This document shows positions 27,285 to 36,715 of a stretch of DNA of 64,000 nucleotides, one piece after another (position 1 is the first letter of the stretch; the number at the start of each line of letters is the position of its first letter). The notes under the pieces are model-generated. The model was not told the origin of the DNA. It ran no database searches and saw nothing but the letters and a program-made list of their open reading frames with translations. The position numbers and the translations under genes are program-made. This stretch comes from Psychrobacter sp. APC 3281. Lineage in GTDB: Bacteria > Pseudomonadota > Gammaproteobacteria > Pseudomonadales > Moraxellaceae. Location of the stretch: positions 56,481-120,480 of the forward strand of contig NZ_JASDCS010000012.1 in the NCBI RefSeq assembly GCF_030407815.1. Reading direction: 5' to 3'.

Positions 27285-29354
27285 ATGTCATATACATCAT
27301 TGCCTACTTCCAAAATATTTCAATTAACAGCGCTCACATTATCGTTGGCCTTAGTGGGTTGTGGCGGTGGCAGTGGCACTGATACGATTGCTCCAGCGCC
27401 TGATTTGGGTGTTACGATAGGTACTGATGATGGAGGTGTAGGTAGTGGTGATATTGGAGACGTTTTAAATGTTAGTACAGTATCTCTATTAGACGCAAAT
27501 GCTAATCTGACTAGAGTAATTTCTATGTCGGGTGTTACGGCTAGAGTCGTTGTTACAGACTCTGAAGGTAACGGTGTAAGTGGTGCTTTAGTCACATTTA
27601 GTGGTGCCGGTGTACAGTTTGGTACATCTAATGGAGCAGTATTGACTAATGCTGACGGCGTAGCAACAACGTCTGTCGTACCATTATCTTCTACTGATAC
27701 TGGTAGTTACAGCTTGTCTGCGACAGCAACATATGACAATGTGAGTGCAACCACTGCTAGTTATAACTACTCATTACAAGCAGTTGATATTACGTTAGTA
27801 AATTTTTCTACGGGTGAAAGTGTTTTGGAGTCTGGCGGCTCTACAATTGTTACATTGCAAACCAAAGACATAAAAACTAATCAATTTCAAAATGATGTGA
27901 CTGTTAATCTGTCATCAACATGTGGTTCGTTTGAAGAGGCTAGCGTAAGCTCTTCTAATCAAGGAAATGTGAGCACAACTTATAATGCTATTGATAGTAA
28001 TGGTAATTTATGTGAAGGTACTCAAATTATCACTGCAGTTGCTGCAAATAGCACTTCGTCCTCGCAAAGTATTAACGTCAATATTAAAGCTATCGAGGCA
28101 AGTTCTATTGTATATACAACTAGCAATGCAGTTGTATTAGGTGCAAAAAATAGCGGCTCCTCTTCATCTAGCCAAGTAGAATTTACTGTTTACGCCAATG
28201 GTGTTCCTGCAGCAAGTCAAGAAGTAGTGCTTAGTTTAAACGAGTCATCGCCGTCTGACTTTGCATTCATATCACTAAACAACCGTAGCACGCAAACGAT
28301 AAAAAGTAATGCTTCAGGAAAGGTAACGGTAAATCTATATCCTGGGAATGTCCCAGGACCAGTAGAAATTAAAGCCTCCCTGAAGTCAAATATCAGTACT
28401 TTTGCACTAGCCAAAAATATATCTGTGGCAACAGGTCGCCCTACTCAGAATGGCGTGACATTAGCGATAGGCAAAAATGTTTTGGCTGACAATGCTATCG
28501 ATTCTACCAATATATCGGCATATCTAACGGATCGCCAAGGTAATTTTGTTCCAGATGATACTGTGGTAAGTTTTGTGGCTGAAGGCGGTACTGTCACACC
28601 AAATTGTAGAACAAAGAGTGGCAATTGCACAGTAACTTTCACATCGCAAAACCCTAGACCTGCAAATGGTCGAGTTAGTGTTATTGCTTATGTAGAAGGA
28701 GATAAGGCATATTCAGATCTAAATGGAGATAATGTCTATACTGTTGGGATTGACGAGCTATTAGATAACATTGGTAATTTTTTTCGAGATAATAACGAAG
28801 ATTTAAAGTATACGCCAGGTGAGTTTGTTTATAAAAGAGGTGAGCAACAAGGCGGCGATCAAGCGACTTGTGCAGCAACGACTTTATCTCAACCTAACCT
28901 ACCTAATTTTATAGTTGATAGTAGCACTGATGCCACCCAGTGCGATAATCTATTGCAGACAGTATTACGCAAACAAGTTATTATGGGTTTTGCTAATGAC
29001 ACTCCAACTTTTTACAACTTTCAAGTAATACCAGGTTCTATCTTATTTGAGATGTATGGTAGCAGTTTGAAGACAGTTTCTATGCCTTCAGGAACTGCTC
29101 TGAGTCTAATCGTTAAAGATAATACTGATAATGATCTCACTTGTGAGCCAGAAATTACAGATGGTAATATGACTGTACCTGCGCTTGTTGCATTAAGTCG
29201 AGTAGATGGTAGTACGAATCAGAACTTCTTTGAAGGTAGCGATGATGTCAGTTATATCATCTCAACTGAAGGTTGTGCTAATGGTGATAGTATTAAGCTA
29301 TCAGTTACTACCCCAGCACCAACTTCAAAAAATACTACAATTCGAATTTTCTAG
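27285..29354 (+). CDS. Surface lipoprotein with bacterial Ig-like (Big_1-type) repeats
   Basis: The 689-residue protein has a lipoprotein signal peptide ending LALVGCGGG (lipobox Cys26), so it is likely anchored to the outer membrane. Several Ig-like domains of intimin/invasin type follow, each with motifs such as VVTDSEGNGVSGALVTFSG and TNADGVATTSV. A calcium-loop-like Asp/Asn-rich stretch (DLNGDNVYTVGIDE) and a second one (DNNEDLKYTPGEF) lie near residues 490-530. The C-terminal part has paired cysteines. No anchor or passenger domain is visible. Start at 27285 has GGAG upstream; the ATG at 27198 would disrupt the signal peptide. Adhesion is plausible but unproven. Confidence 0.75.
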   Translation: MSYTSLPTSKIFQLTALTLSLALVGCGGGSGTDTIAPAPDLGVTIGTDDGGVGSGDIGDVLNVSTVSLLDANANLTRVISMSGVTARVVVTDSEGNGVSGALVTFSGAGVQFGTSNGAVLTNADGVATTSVVPLSSTDTGSYSLSATATYDNVSATTASYNYSLQAVDITLVNFSTGESVLESGGSTIVTLQTKDIKTNQFQNDVTVNLSSTCGSFEEASVSSSNQGNVSTTYNAIDSNGNLCEGTQIITAVAANSTSSSQSINVNIKAIEASSIVYTTSNAVVLGAKNSGSSSSSQVEFTVYANGVPAASQEVVLSLNESSPSDFAFISLNNRSTQTIKSNASGKVTVNLYPGNVPGPVEIKASLKSNISTFALAKNISVATGRPTQNGVTLAIGKNVLADNAIDSTNISAYLTDRQGNFVPDDTVVSFVAEGGTVTPNCRTKSGNCTVTFTSQNPRPANGRVSVIAYVEGDKAYSDLNGDNVYTVGIDELLDNIGNFFRDNNEDLKYTPGEFVYKRGEQQGGDQATCAATTLSQPNLPNFIVDSSTDATQCDNLLQTVLRKQVIMGFANDTPTFYNFQVIPGSILFEMYGSSLKTVSMPSGTALSLIVKDNTDNDLTCEPEITDGNMTVPALVALSRVDGSTNQNFFEGSDDVSYIISTEGCANGDSIKLSVTTPAPTSKNTTIRIF

Positions 29355-29379
29355 GAAATCTATTTTGCTTGAAAATTTA

Positions 29380-29409
29380 AAAACCCCCAACCCTACGTTG
29401 GGGGTTTTT
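29380..29409 (+). terminator. Terminator of the Ig-like lipoprotein gene
   Basis: CCCCCAAC (29384-29391) and GTTGGGGG (29397-29404) form an 8-bp stem, followed by TTTTT. It lies 29 bp after the stop codon. Confidence 0.85.
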
Positions 29410-29560
29410 GCTTTATCTTTTAAACAACCAAACCCCCTTAAATAACCAAAAACAACTAACTCGTTCAGCAAAGTATTGCAAAAAAGATTAAAATAACCGG
29501 TTTACTATGCTGTCAGCAATTTTTCAGCGATAAGTCATTATTTTTTATATTGGGCGAATT

Positions 29561-30481
29561 ATGTCAGACAACACTAAAACGGTTTCATTATCGACCATAG
29601 CTTCTCAGAGCAAACAGATTCCTAGCGCTATTGATACAGCCACGTTGCTCATCAAATGCAAAGATCAGGCAGGTATCGTACAGGCAGTCTCTGAATTCAT
29701 TCATCGTTATGGCGCTAATATCATTACGCTTGACCAGTATTCAACGGCGCATGAAGGCGGTCAATATTTTATGCGTTTAGAGTTTGCCTTGGCAGGTTTG
29801 AGCGATATTATCGAGAATTTTGAAGCCAGCTTTGCGCATACTGTTGCTAAGCGCCACAATATGGATTGGCGTCTACATAATAATGCAACGAAGACCAAAG
29901 TCGGTATTTTAGTATCTAAGTTTGATCATGCGTTGTTAGATTTATTATGGCGACATCAGCGTGGACTGCTCGATTGCGAGATTACTTGTGTGGTCAGCAA
30001 CCATCCTGATTTAAAGCAAGCAGTACAGAATTTTGGTATTACTTTCCATCATGTGCCAGTGACCAAAGATAATAAGTTCGATGCAGAAGAACAGATTCAT
30101 AAGTTGATGGCAGGTAACGACTTGCTAGTATTGGCGCGCTATATGCAGATATTGTCATCAGATTTCGTCAAGCGTTGGCCGATGCAGATTATCAATATTC
30201 ATCATTCTTTCTTGCCTGCGTTTGTGGGTGCAGATCCTTATCGTCAAGCTTACGATAAAGGCGTTAAGCTTATTGGAGCAACTGCGCACTATGTCACAGC
30301 TGAGCTTGATCAAGGCCCTATCATCGAGCAGGACGTACACCGTGTGACGCATCGCCAAGGGGTGACAGAGCTGCGTGCTATCGGCCGTGATATCGAACGC
30401 AACGTATTAGCACGTGCCGTAAACTGGCATGTCCAAAACCGTGTGATTGTGGCGGGTAATAAGACAGTGGTATTTAACTAA
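29561..30481 (+). CDS. purU: Formyltetrahydrofolate deformylase
   Basis: PurU hydrolyses 10-formyl-THF to THF and formate, balancing one-carbon pools. An N-terminal ACT domain (CKDQAGIVQAVSEFIHRYGANI) precedes the formyltransferase-like domain, with HHSFLPAFVGADPYRQAY and GATAHYVTAELDQGPIIEQD carrying the catalytic His and Asp. The 306-residue length includes a ~20-residue N-terminal extension. Confidence 0.95.
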   Translation: MSDNTKTVSLSTIASQSKQIPSAIDTATLLIKCKDQAGIVQAVSEFIHRYGANIITLDQYSTAHEGGQYFMRLEFALAGLSDIIENFEASFAHTVAKRHNMDWRLHNNATKTKVGILVSKFDHALLDLLWRHQRGLLDCEITCVVSNHPDLKQAVQNFGITFHHVPVTKDNKFDAEEQIHKLMAGNDLLVLARYMQILSSDFVKRWPMQIINIHHSFLPAFVGADPYRQAYDKGVKLIGATAHYVTAELDQGPIIEQDVHRVTHRQGVTELRAIGRDIERNVLARAVNWHVQNRVIVAGNKTVVFN

Positions 30482-30512
30482 GAAAAATGAGTAGTGAGTC
30501 TGCCAAAAATAT

Positions 30513-30554
30513 AAAAAAGGCGGTCAGTAACTAGTGTTGCTGACCGCCTTTTTT
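30513..30554. terminator. Bidirectional terminator purU / YpjD-like gene
   Basis: A6-GGCGGTCAG (30513-30527) pairs with CTGACCGCC-T6 (30540-30554). It lies between convergent genes and fits both directions. Confidence 0.88.
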
Positions 30555-30566
30555 TGAACATATACT

Positions 30567-31358
30567 TTATAGGAGCATTTCTAAGACAAACTTGCTACCA
30601 ACAAAGCCAATGGCTAATAGGATAAAGGCATAAATAGTGATATTAGCCGCACGTTTGCCTCGCCAGCCTGCACGCCAATTACCGAATAGTAGTACACCAA
30701 ATAATAACCACGACAGCAGACTAAAAACAGTCTTATGCACGATATGTTGCGCCATCAAATCTTGCACATAGATAAACCCAATCCCCAGTGCGATACTGAG
30801 CAATACAAAGCCAACCAACAGCATATCGAATAATAAACTCTCCATACTTTGCAACGAAGGTAGTTTATTGACCCAAAAGCGATGAATGGTATGATGCTTG
30901 AGCTCACGTATTTGTAGCCGTAGAAATAGCGCTTGTACCGCCGCCATCAACAGCACACAATAGGCAGCTAATGATAATATGATATGGATTTCAAGTCCGA
31001 TGCTGACGTCAGTGAGTGGTTGATAGGGTGCACGGCCGACATAGCCGACAGTCATACCTATTAGCGCAGTGGGTGCAGCCAAAATACCAAGGCTAAGAAT
31101 AGGGCGATATAAACAGAACAACAGATAAAAGAATAAGAAAAATAAACTGGTCAGACTGATGATATTAAATAAGTTGAAATTTAAACCATACAGCGTCACA
31201 ACGTATGGATATAGCAGTGCCGCATGTGCCGCCATACCGATGAGCAATAAGCCCAAACTGATGCTTTTGTGGATAGGTTTGTCCTGAACCAACGCCCAAC
31301 CAATATGGATGCTGACTAAGATATAAGCCATGCTAGCAAGTAAGAATGCAAAGTGCAC
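30567..31358 (-). CDS. YpjD/CcsA-like cytochrome c assembly family membrane protein
   Basis: The 263-residue protein has about eight hydrophobic helices. The C-terminal segment HIVHKTVFSLLSWLLFG and NWRAGWRGKRA matches the inner-membrane family often found next to ffh (YpjD). Homologues are annotated as CcmC/CcsA-like, but a heme-binding WGxxW tryptophan motif is not evident here, so a direct role in heme handling is not shown. The start is GTG at 31358. It lies divergent to ffh across a 425-bp gap. Confidence 0.7.
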   Translation of the reverse strand: MHFAFLLASMAYILVSIHIGWALVQDKPIHKSISLGLLLIGMAAHAALLYPYVVTLYGLNFNLFNIISLTSLFFLFFYLLFCLYRPILSLGILAAPTALIGMTVGYVGRAPYQPLTDVSIGLEIHIILSLAAYCVLLMAAVQALFLRLQIRELKHHTIHRFWVNKLPSLQSMESLLFDMLLVGFVLLSIALGIGFIYVQDLMAQHIVHKTVFSLLSWLLFGVLLFGNWRAGWRGKRAANITIYAFILLAIGFVGSKFVLEMLL

Positions 31359-31783
31359 AGATAAAAAGCCTCATCTTATACTGAGCATAAACTGCCGCTC
31401 AATGTGTCGCTAAAGTGGTATTATCAGAATGATTAGAATAATCGTCCAATTTATCATAAAATGGGTGCCAATTGAGCACCATCTTGCTTATAACTTATAA
31501 ATGCTCGGCAGTGATGCATAGTGCAAAACGTAAAATATGTCATCTGTAAAAAGTTGACTACAATTATAAGCGCTGTGTCCTTTGCGAAACGACTATAAGT
31601 TTTGAGCCATGTTAATGCTATAGTATTGATAATATAATTCTTTTATCATGTCCCTTGTCATGCAATATCCTAATATCTTATAGCGTATCCTAATATTATT
31701 TATGAACCATTCTAATGGTTTGATTTAGAGTTATTTTAATTGCGTATTATTTAATTGAAAACCATTTTAATTGAGAGTTATTT
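31359..31783. other. Divergent leader region with short repeats upstream of ffh
   Basis: TATCCTAATAT occurs at 31666-31676 and 31686-31696, and TTTTAATTG-like units recur three times between 31734 and 31773. The A+T-rich repeats lie just before the ffh ribosome-binding site GAGAG. No gene is seen. Confidence 0.5.
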
Positions 31784-33328
31784 ATGTTTGATACCTTAAC
31801 AGAACGCTTATCGTCGAGCCTACGTAACATCGTCGGTACCGGACAGTTGACCGAAGACAATATCAAAGACACGCTACGTGAAGTGCGTATGGCGTTGTTA
31901 GAAGCCGATGTAGCACTACCTGTCACTCGTGATTTTGTAAAACGCGTAAAAGAACAGGCGCTTGGTGCTGAAGTGCTAAAAGAGTTAGCGCCAGGTCAAG
32001 CCTTTGTCAAAATCGTACACGACGAGCTGACCGAAATGATGGGCAGCGCCAATCAGCAGTTAGAGATGACAGGCAAACCGCCTGTTGTTTATTTGCTAGC
32101 AGGTCTACAAGGTGCGGGTAAAACGACTACAGCTGGTAAGTTGGCCAAATATTTACAAGAGCGCCAAAAGAAAAAAGTCATGCTAGTCTCTGCTGACGTT
32201 TATCGTCCAGCGGCTATCAAACAGCTTGAGCAAGTAGCCGGTCAAGTGAATGCTAAGTTTGTGAACTCAAGCACAGATGAGAATCCAATTGATATCGCAA
32301 AGCGTGCGATTGAAGAAGCCAAAATCCAGTATCAAGATATTCTGATTATTGATACTGCTGGTCGTCTACATATCGACGATACCATGATGGATGAGATTAA
32401 GGCGCTAACTGCTGCGGTTAACCCATCTGAGACGCTATTCGTCGTCGATGCAATGACGGGTCAAGATGCCGCCAATACCGCAAAAGCCTTCAATGATGCA
32501 TTGCCATTGACAGGTGTTATCTTAACTAAGACTGACGGTGATGCTCGCGGCGGTGCGGCGCTTTCTGTACGTGCTATCACCGGCAAGCCGATTAAGTTCT
32601 TGGGTCGCGGTGAAAAACTAGACGAGCTAGAGCTGTTCCACCCTGAGCGTATCGCGCAGCGTATCCTAGGTATGGGTGACGTACTGAGTCTGGTCGAAGA
32701 AGTTGAGCAGAAAATTGACCGTGATAAAGCCGAAAAAATGGCGAAAAAGATGCAAAAGGGCGGTGATTTCGACCTTGAGGATCTATTGACCCAGTTCCAG
32801 CAGATGAAGAGCATGGGCGGCATGGCAGGTTTCTTGGATAAGATGCCTGGTATGGGCGGCTCAGATATGCAAAAAGCCGTCGAAGACGCCAAACCAGAAG
32901 AAAAAGTACGTGAGATGGAAGCATTGATCAACTCAATGACGCCATTTGAGCGTAAAAACCCTGACAAGATTAACCCAAGTCGTAAGCGCCGTATCGCTGC
33001 AGGTTCAGGCCGTGAGATTCAAGACGTTAATCGTCTGCTCAAGCAACACAAGCAGATGGCAAAAATGATGAAAATGATCTCAAAGCCTGAAGGCATCAGT
33101 AAAATGATGAAATCTATGCAAGGGCTCATGGGTGGTGGTAATGCTGGCGGTGGCGGCGGTCCATTGTTTGGCGGCGGTCAGCAAGGTGGCGCTAAAGATG
33201 TGAATCCAGAACAAATGGCTAAGCAGATGGGACTGGATCCAAACAACATGCCAAGCACCGAAGAGATGCAAAAGCAAATGCAAGAAATGCAAAACCAAGC
33301 ACCAAAGAAGTTCAAAACCCGCTTTTAG
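31784..33328 (+). CDS. ffh: Signal recognition particle protein Ffh
   Basis: Ffh binds 4.5S RNA and signal sequences and delivers ribosomes to FtsY. The NG GTPase shows GLQGAGKTTTAGKL, the DTAGRLH box and TKTDGDARGG; the M domain is methionine-rich (KQMQEMQ, MMKMISK). At 514 residues it is longer than E. coli Ffh because of a Gly-rich segment and Met/Gln-rich tail near residues 440-505. The promoter region contains short repeats. The 4.5S RNA gene is not found here. Confidence 0.97.
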   Translation: MFDTLTERLSSSLRNIVGTGQLTEDNIKDTLREVRMALLEADVALPVTRDFVKRVKEQALGAEVLKELAPGQAFVKIVHDELTEMMGSANQQLEMTGKPPVVYLLAGLQGAGKTTTAGKLAKYLQERQKKKVMLVSADVYRPAAIKQLEQVAGQVNAKFVNSSTDENPIDIAKRAIEEAKIQYQDILIIDTAGRLHIDDTMMDEIKALTAAVNPSETLFVVDAMTGQDAANTAKAFNDALPLTGVILTKTDGDARGGAALSVRAITGKPIKFLGRGEKLDELELFHPERIAQRILGMGDVLSLVEEVEQKIDRDKAEKMAKKMQKGGDFDLEDLLTQFQQMKSMGGMAGFLDKMPGMGGSDMQKAVEDAKPEEKVREMEALINSMTPFERKNPDKINPSRKRRIAAGSGREIQDVNRLLKQHKQMAKMMKMISKPEGISKMMKSMQGLMGGGNAGGGGGPLFGGGQQGGAKDVNPEQMAKQMGLDPNNMPSTEEMQKQMQEMQNQAPKKFKTRF

Positions 33329-33360
33329 ATAACAATTAGTTATTTTTAAGAAGTTTGATC

Positions 33361-33397
33361 AAAGCCCCAAAGCCAATGAAGCTTTGGGGCTTTTTAT
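33361..33397 (+). terminator. ffh terminator
   Basis: AAAGCCCCAAAGC (33361-33373) and GCTTTGGGGCTTT (33381-33393) form a 13-bp stem with a 7-base loop, followed by more T. It lies 32 bp past the ffh stop. Confidence 0.9.
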
Positions 33398-33598
33398 CGT
33401 TATCAGTTGCAGATAAACACTGATGGATAAAGTGTGAAAAATATAGAAATTAATAAAATTCGTGTACCCTAAATGCTATGATAGGCGCTGCTTCATTCTG
33501 TCAGTATTCTGATAGCGCATGAATGATAGATCGTTATAAAAAATTATTAAAATCTGACAAATCAATTTAGAACACCAAAAGTAAAAGCCGAGGTTGTG

Positions 33599-34300
33599 AT
33601 GTTTTTAGCAATGGATACCGTGTTCGACCAGTGTTCGATCGCGATTTTAGATTCGAGCGGACAGGTATTGTCGAGCCATACCGAAACAGGTAAGCGTCAG
33701 CAGACTCAGCAGATTTTACCGATGATTGATGCTGCACTATCTGAGGCGCAGTTACGTCTTGCTGATATACAGGCTTTAATATTCAATCGCGGGCCAGGTG
33801 CGTTTAGTGGTATCCGTATCAATACGGCAGTGGTACAGGCTCTGTCTGTAGCGCATGATTTGCCTTGTGTTGGCGTCTCAAGCCTGCAAGCAATCGCACA
33901 ATGCGCGTATCAGAAATATGGTCTAACACACCTATACAGCGCCCTTGATGCTCGTATGCAGCAAGTTTACTTTGGGCAGTATGAGTTGGTAACTGACGAC
34001 CAGTTTGGTCATAGCATTATGCAGCCAGTCTTGGCTGATGGTGGCGATAGCACTGAGCAGCTATTAGATTATGATAGCCAAACAGTATTCAACCTGCCTA
34101 TCGCGGGTAATGGCGCGCCGCTATTGGCACGACATGATCAGCAAGACTGTCATGAAGATGTTTGGCCAGATGCGGTTGTCATTGGGCAGCTTGGTATTGC
34201 CCAGTTTGCAAACGATGGTGGTACAGAAGCGTCACAGGCATTACCAAAATATCTACGTAATCAAGCTTGGAAAACACTTAAAGAGCAGGGTAAAGCATAG
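33599..34300 (+). CDS. tsaB: tRNA N6-threonylcarbamoyladenosine modification protein TsaB
   Basis: TsaB is the scaffold partner of TsaD in t6A37 modification. The ASKHA-like fold is visible in LAMDTVFDQCSIAILD, the GPGAFSGIRI motif and LDARMQQVYFGQY. The ATG at 33599 is chosen over the GTG at 33596 because CCGAGG lies about 5 bases before it. Length is 233 residues. Confidence 0.93.
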   Translation: MFLAMDTVFDQCSIAILDSSGQVLSSHTETGKRQQTQQILPMIDAALSEAQLRLADIQALIFNRGPGAFSGIRINTAVVQALSVAHDLPCVGVSSLQAIAQCAYQKYGLTHLYSALDARMQQVYFGQYELVTDDQFGHSIMQPVLADGGDSTEQLLDYDSQTVFNLPIAGNGAPLLARHDQQDCHEDVWPDAVVIGQLGIAQFANDGGTEASQALPKYLRNQAWKTLKEQGKA

Positions 34301-34442
34301 CTTTATAAATATGTTTTTTGCAGCCAACTTTTTAGTGTTTAGCAAGCACATACCAATATAAAATCAACGTTAATATAGGACAGCCAATCGGTCTGTTTTT
34401 AGGCCAGTTTTTTTAGGCCAGTCTGTTTCTAGGAAAGTCACT

Positions 34443-35285
34443 GTGGATATAGTTTTATTCGTTCAAGCTGTCATCATGGGTATCGTTGAAGGTATCACTG
34501 AATTTTTACCCATCTCTAGTACGGGATATTTGATTTTATCAGCAGATGTGATGGGTTTCTGGACTAAAGAAAAAGTTGATTTATTTGTCGTGGTGGTACA
34601 GCTTGGCGCTATTTTGGCAGTGATTTATGACTATTGGGGTCGATTGTGGCAAGCGCTGATGGGTTTGCTAACTGGTAAAGCAGAGGGCATGACCAATCCT
34701 AGACAGCTGGGACTGAGTCTGATTGTCTCTACTATCCCTGTGATGATTGTTGGTTTTACCTTTGCCGATGAAATCAAAGCTTATTTGTTTAATCCTATCG
34801 TCGTTGCCATTATGCTCATCATCGGTGGTCTGCTGATATTTTATGTGGAAAAGCGTCCTAAAACGGTCATTGCAGAAGAAGCAGAAGATGTCAGTATAAA
34901 AACTGCGTTGATGATTGGTCTGTTTCAATGTTTAGCTCTTATACCCGGGACGTCACGCTCAGGTGCCACTATTATCGGTGCGCTGTGGTTAGGTGTCTCA
35001 CGTAAGGCTTCTGCTGAGTTTTCTTTCTTTTTGGGTATTCCTGTCATTGTAGGGGCAGCACTGTTGGATTTACTCAAGCATGGTGACGTACTGACGAGCA
35101 GTGAAGACTGGCTAGTGCTAGGTATAGGTACCATCGTATCATTTGTAGTGGCGCTACTTTGTATCCGCTTACTTGTAGCATGGGTAAGTCGCCGCGACTT
35201 TACTATCTTTGCTTGGTTGCGCATTATCACGGGTGTTATTGTGTTGGTCGCCGCTTGGGGCTTTGGTTATCAAATGGCTGGCTAG
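34443..35285 (+). CDS. uppP: Undecaprenyl-diphosphatase UppP (BacA)
   Basis: UppP dephosphorylates undecaprenyl-PP to recycle the peptidoglycan lipid carrier and confers bacitracin resistance. The two catalytic motifs EGITEFLPISSTGYL and PGTSRSGATIIGALWLG are intact, with about eight hydrophobic helices in 280 residues. The start is GTG at 34443 with AGGAAAG upstream. Confidence 0.96.
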   Translation: MDIVLFVQAVIMGIVEGITEFLPISSTGYLILSADVMGFWTKEKVDLFVVVVQLGAILAVIYDYWGRLWQALMGLLTGKAEGMTNPRQLGLSLIVSTIPVMIVGFTFADEIKAYLFNPIVVAIMLIIGGLLIFYVEKRPKTVIAEEAEDVSIKTALMIGLFQCLALIPGTSRSGATIIGALWLGVSRKASAEFSFFLGIPVIVGAALLDLLKHGDVLTSSEDWLVLGIGTIVSFVVALLCIRLLVAWVSRRDFTIFAWLRIITGVIVLVAAWGFGYQMAG

Positions 35286-35351
35286 ATTTGCATTATGATT
35301 TAACACGCCAGTAATTTATAGTGAAAATAAGCAGCAAATAGGATGATGGTT

Positions 35352-36251
35352 ATGACAAATGTGCCCCAAACGTATGACGAGACAGATGCTGTTGTACATT
35401 GTCAGTTATTCTACGTCAAGGACAGCCAGCAAGCACAGGTTGAGAGCCTACAGTCGTTGATAGCTGAGCATACATTACCAATTATCTTAGATGTAGAGGT
35501 CGCTACAGAGAAATTAACTCAAAAGCGCCGTCAGCAACTGAGCCAAGCATCTACTCAGCCCATTCTATTATTAGATGATAAAGATAAGCTATTATGGCTA
35601 AGTGATGGGCTCAGTGTGGCACCTGAGTGGGACAAGTTGCAGCGCCGTGTAGTGAGTGCTGGTCGTAAGTCTGAGCTGCTATTACAAGCCGCCAAAATCA
35701 CATCAGATAGTCACATTATTGATGCAACCGCTGGCTTTGGGCATGATAGTTTGATATTGGCAAGTACTGGTGCACAAGTTACTATGCTCGAGCAGCAGCC
35801 GTTGATGGCATTGCTGTTACTTGCAGAGCAACAGCGTATGAGTGCGCTACCCAATTGGCAAAAGCTTATGAGCCGTCTACAGATTATTAACACTGATGCG
35901 CTCAGTTATTTTGCGAATTTAGAAGCAAGCAATGTAATAGATAATGCTACCACAATCGATATCGTCTATTTGGATCCGATGTTTCCAGAAGATAGTTATC
36001 AAGATAGCAAAACAGGCAAAGGGGCAAAAGTTGGTAAGCATATGCAAGCACTGCATCAATTGGCTCGTCCACCAACGTTAGATGAAGAGCGACAGCTTCT
36101 AAGTAGTGCGCAGGCCGTTGTTCAACAAAGTACGCAAGGCCAAGGTCGCGTGGTCGTAAAGCGTCCACAGTATGCACCGCTGCTTGCTGATGAGCTTGCT
36201 AGTGAAAGCTGGCACAATGAAGCCGTGCGCTTTGATGGGTATTTTGTCTGA
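35352..36251 (+). CDS. rsmJ: 16S rRNA (guanine1516-N2)-methyltransferase RsmJ
   Basis: RsmJ methylates G1516 of 16S rRNA with SAM. Motif I appears as DATAGFGHDSLILAS and the catalytic NPPY-equivalent as YLDPMFPE. A typical RsmJ C-terminal feature is VVKRPQYAPLL. The start at 35352 (MTNVPQTYDE) is preferred because AGGAT lies about 8 bases upstream; the ATGs at 35343 and 35346 are too close to any ribosome-binding site. The ~110-residue N-terminal part is poorly conserved. Confidence 0.9.
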   Translation: MTNVPQTYDETDAVVHCQLFYVKDSQQAQVESLQSLIAEHTLPIILDVEVATEKLTQKRRQQLSQASTQPILLLDDKDKLLWLSDGLSVAPEWDKLQRRVVSAGRKSELLLQAAKITSDSHIIDATAGFGHDSLILASTGAQVTMLEQQPLMALLLLAEQQRMSALPNWQKLMSRLQIINTDALSYFANLEASNVIDNATTIDIVYLDPMFPEDSYQDSKTGKGAKVGKHMQALHQLARPPTLDEERQLLSSAQAVVQQSTQGQGRVVVKRPQYAPLLADELASESWHNEAVRFDGYFV

Positions 36252-36342
36252 TAGCTGCTGTTTGCGATAATGAATGTAAGAGTATAAATGTACGCAATTA
36301 GTCAGCTTATGTGTTCAAAGTTAATGGATTTAGGAGCAAGGA

Positions 36343-36585
36343 ATGTCAGCGTTAATCATTTGGGTCATGGGTGCAGTTTTACTGTTGATTAATATCATGC
36401 TGCGTACCCGAATTCTTCGGCTTGAGGCACGGTTAAAAGAGCTGAGTAATCCACAAGAGCAGCTGGCATTTTTACGTCAACAAGCAGCACAAAAAGACAA
36501 AGTCCCAGCGCTGAAAGCATTACGCAAGCAGTATCCTGAGCTATCACTGATAGAAGCGAATAAATTATGGCAAAAAATTCAGTAA
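36343..36585 (+). CDS. Small protein with N-terminal membrane helix and helical tail, unknown
   Basis: The 80-residue protein has one hydrophobic segment (residues 2-21) followed by a charged helical tail with repeated LR/AL motifs, probably coiled coil. AGGAGCAAGG lies upstream of the ATG. No family is recognised. It lies between rsmJ and ubiA on the same strand. Confidence 0.5.
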   Translation: MSALIIWVMGAVLLLINIMLRTRILRLEARLKELSNPQEQLAFLRQQAAQKDKVPALKALRKQYPELSLIEANKLWQKIQ

Positions 36586-36715
36586 CCAGTCCATTAAACT
36601 TAGTAATTAGTCTATTAAAACTCAGTAACTAGCCCCTTCAAAAATCAATTTAGTTGTTCTGAGCGAAATATATAAGCGCACATAAAAAGTATTCAAACAA
36701 TGATAATAAAAAGCC

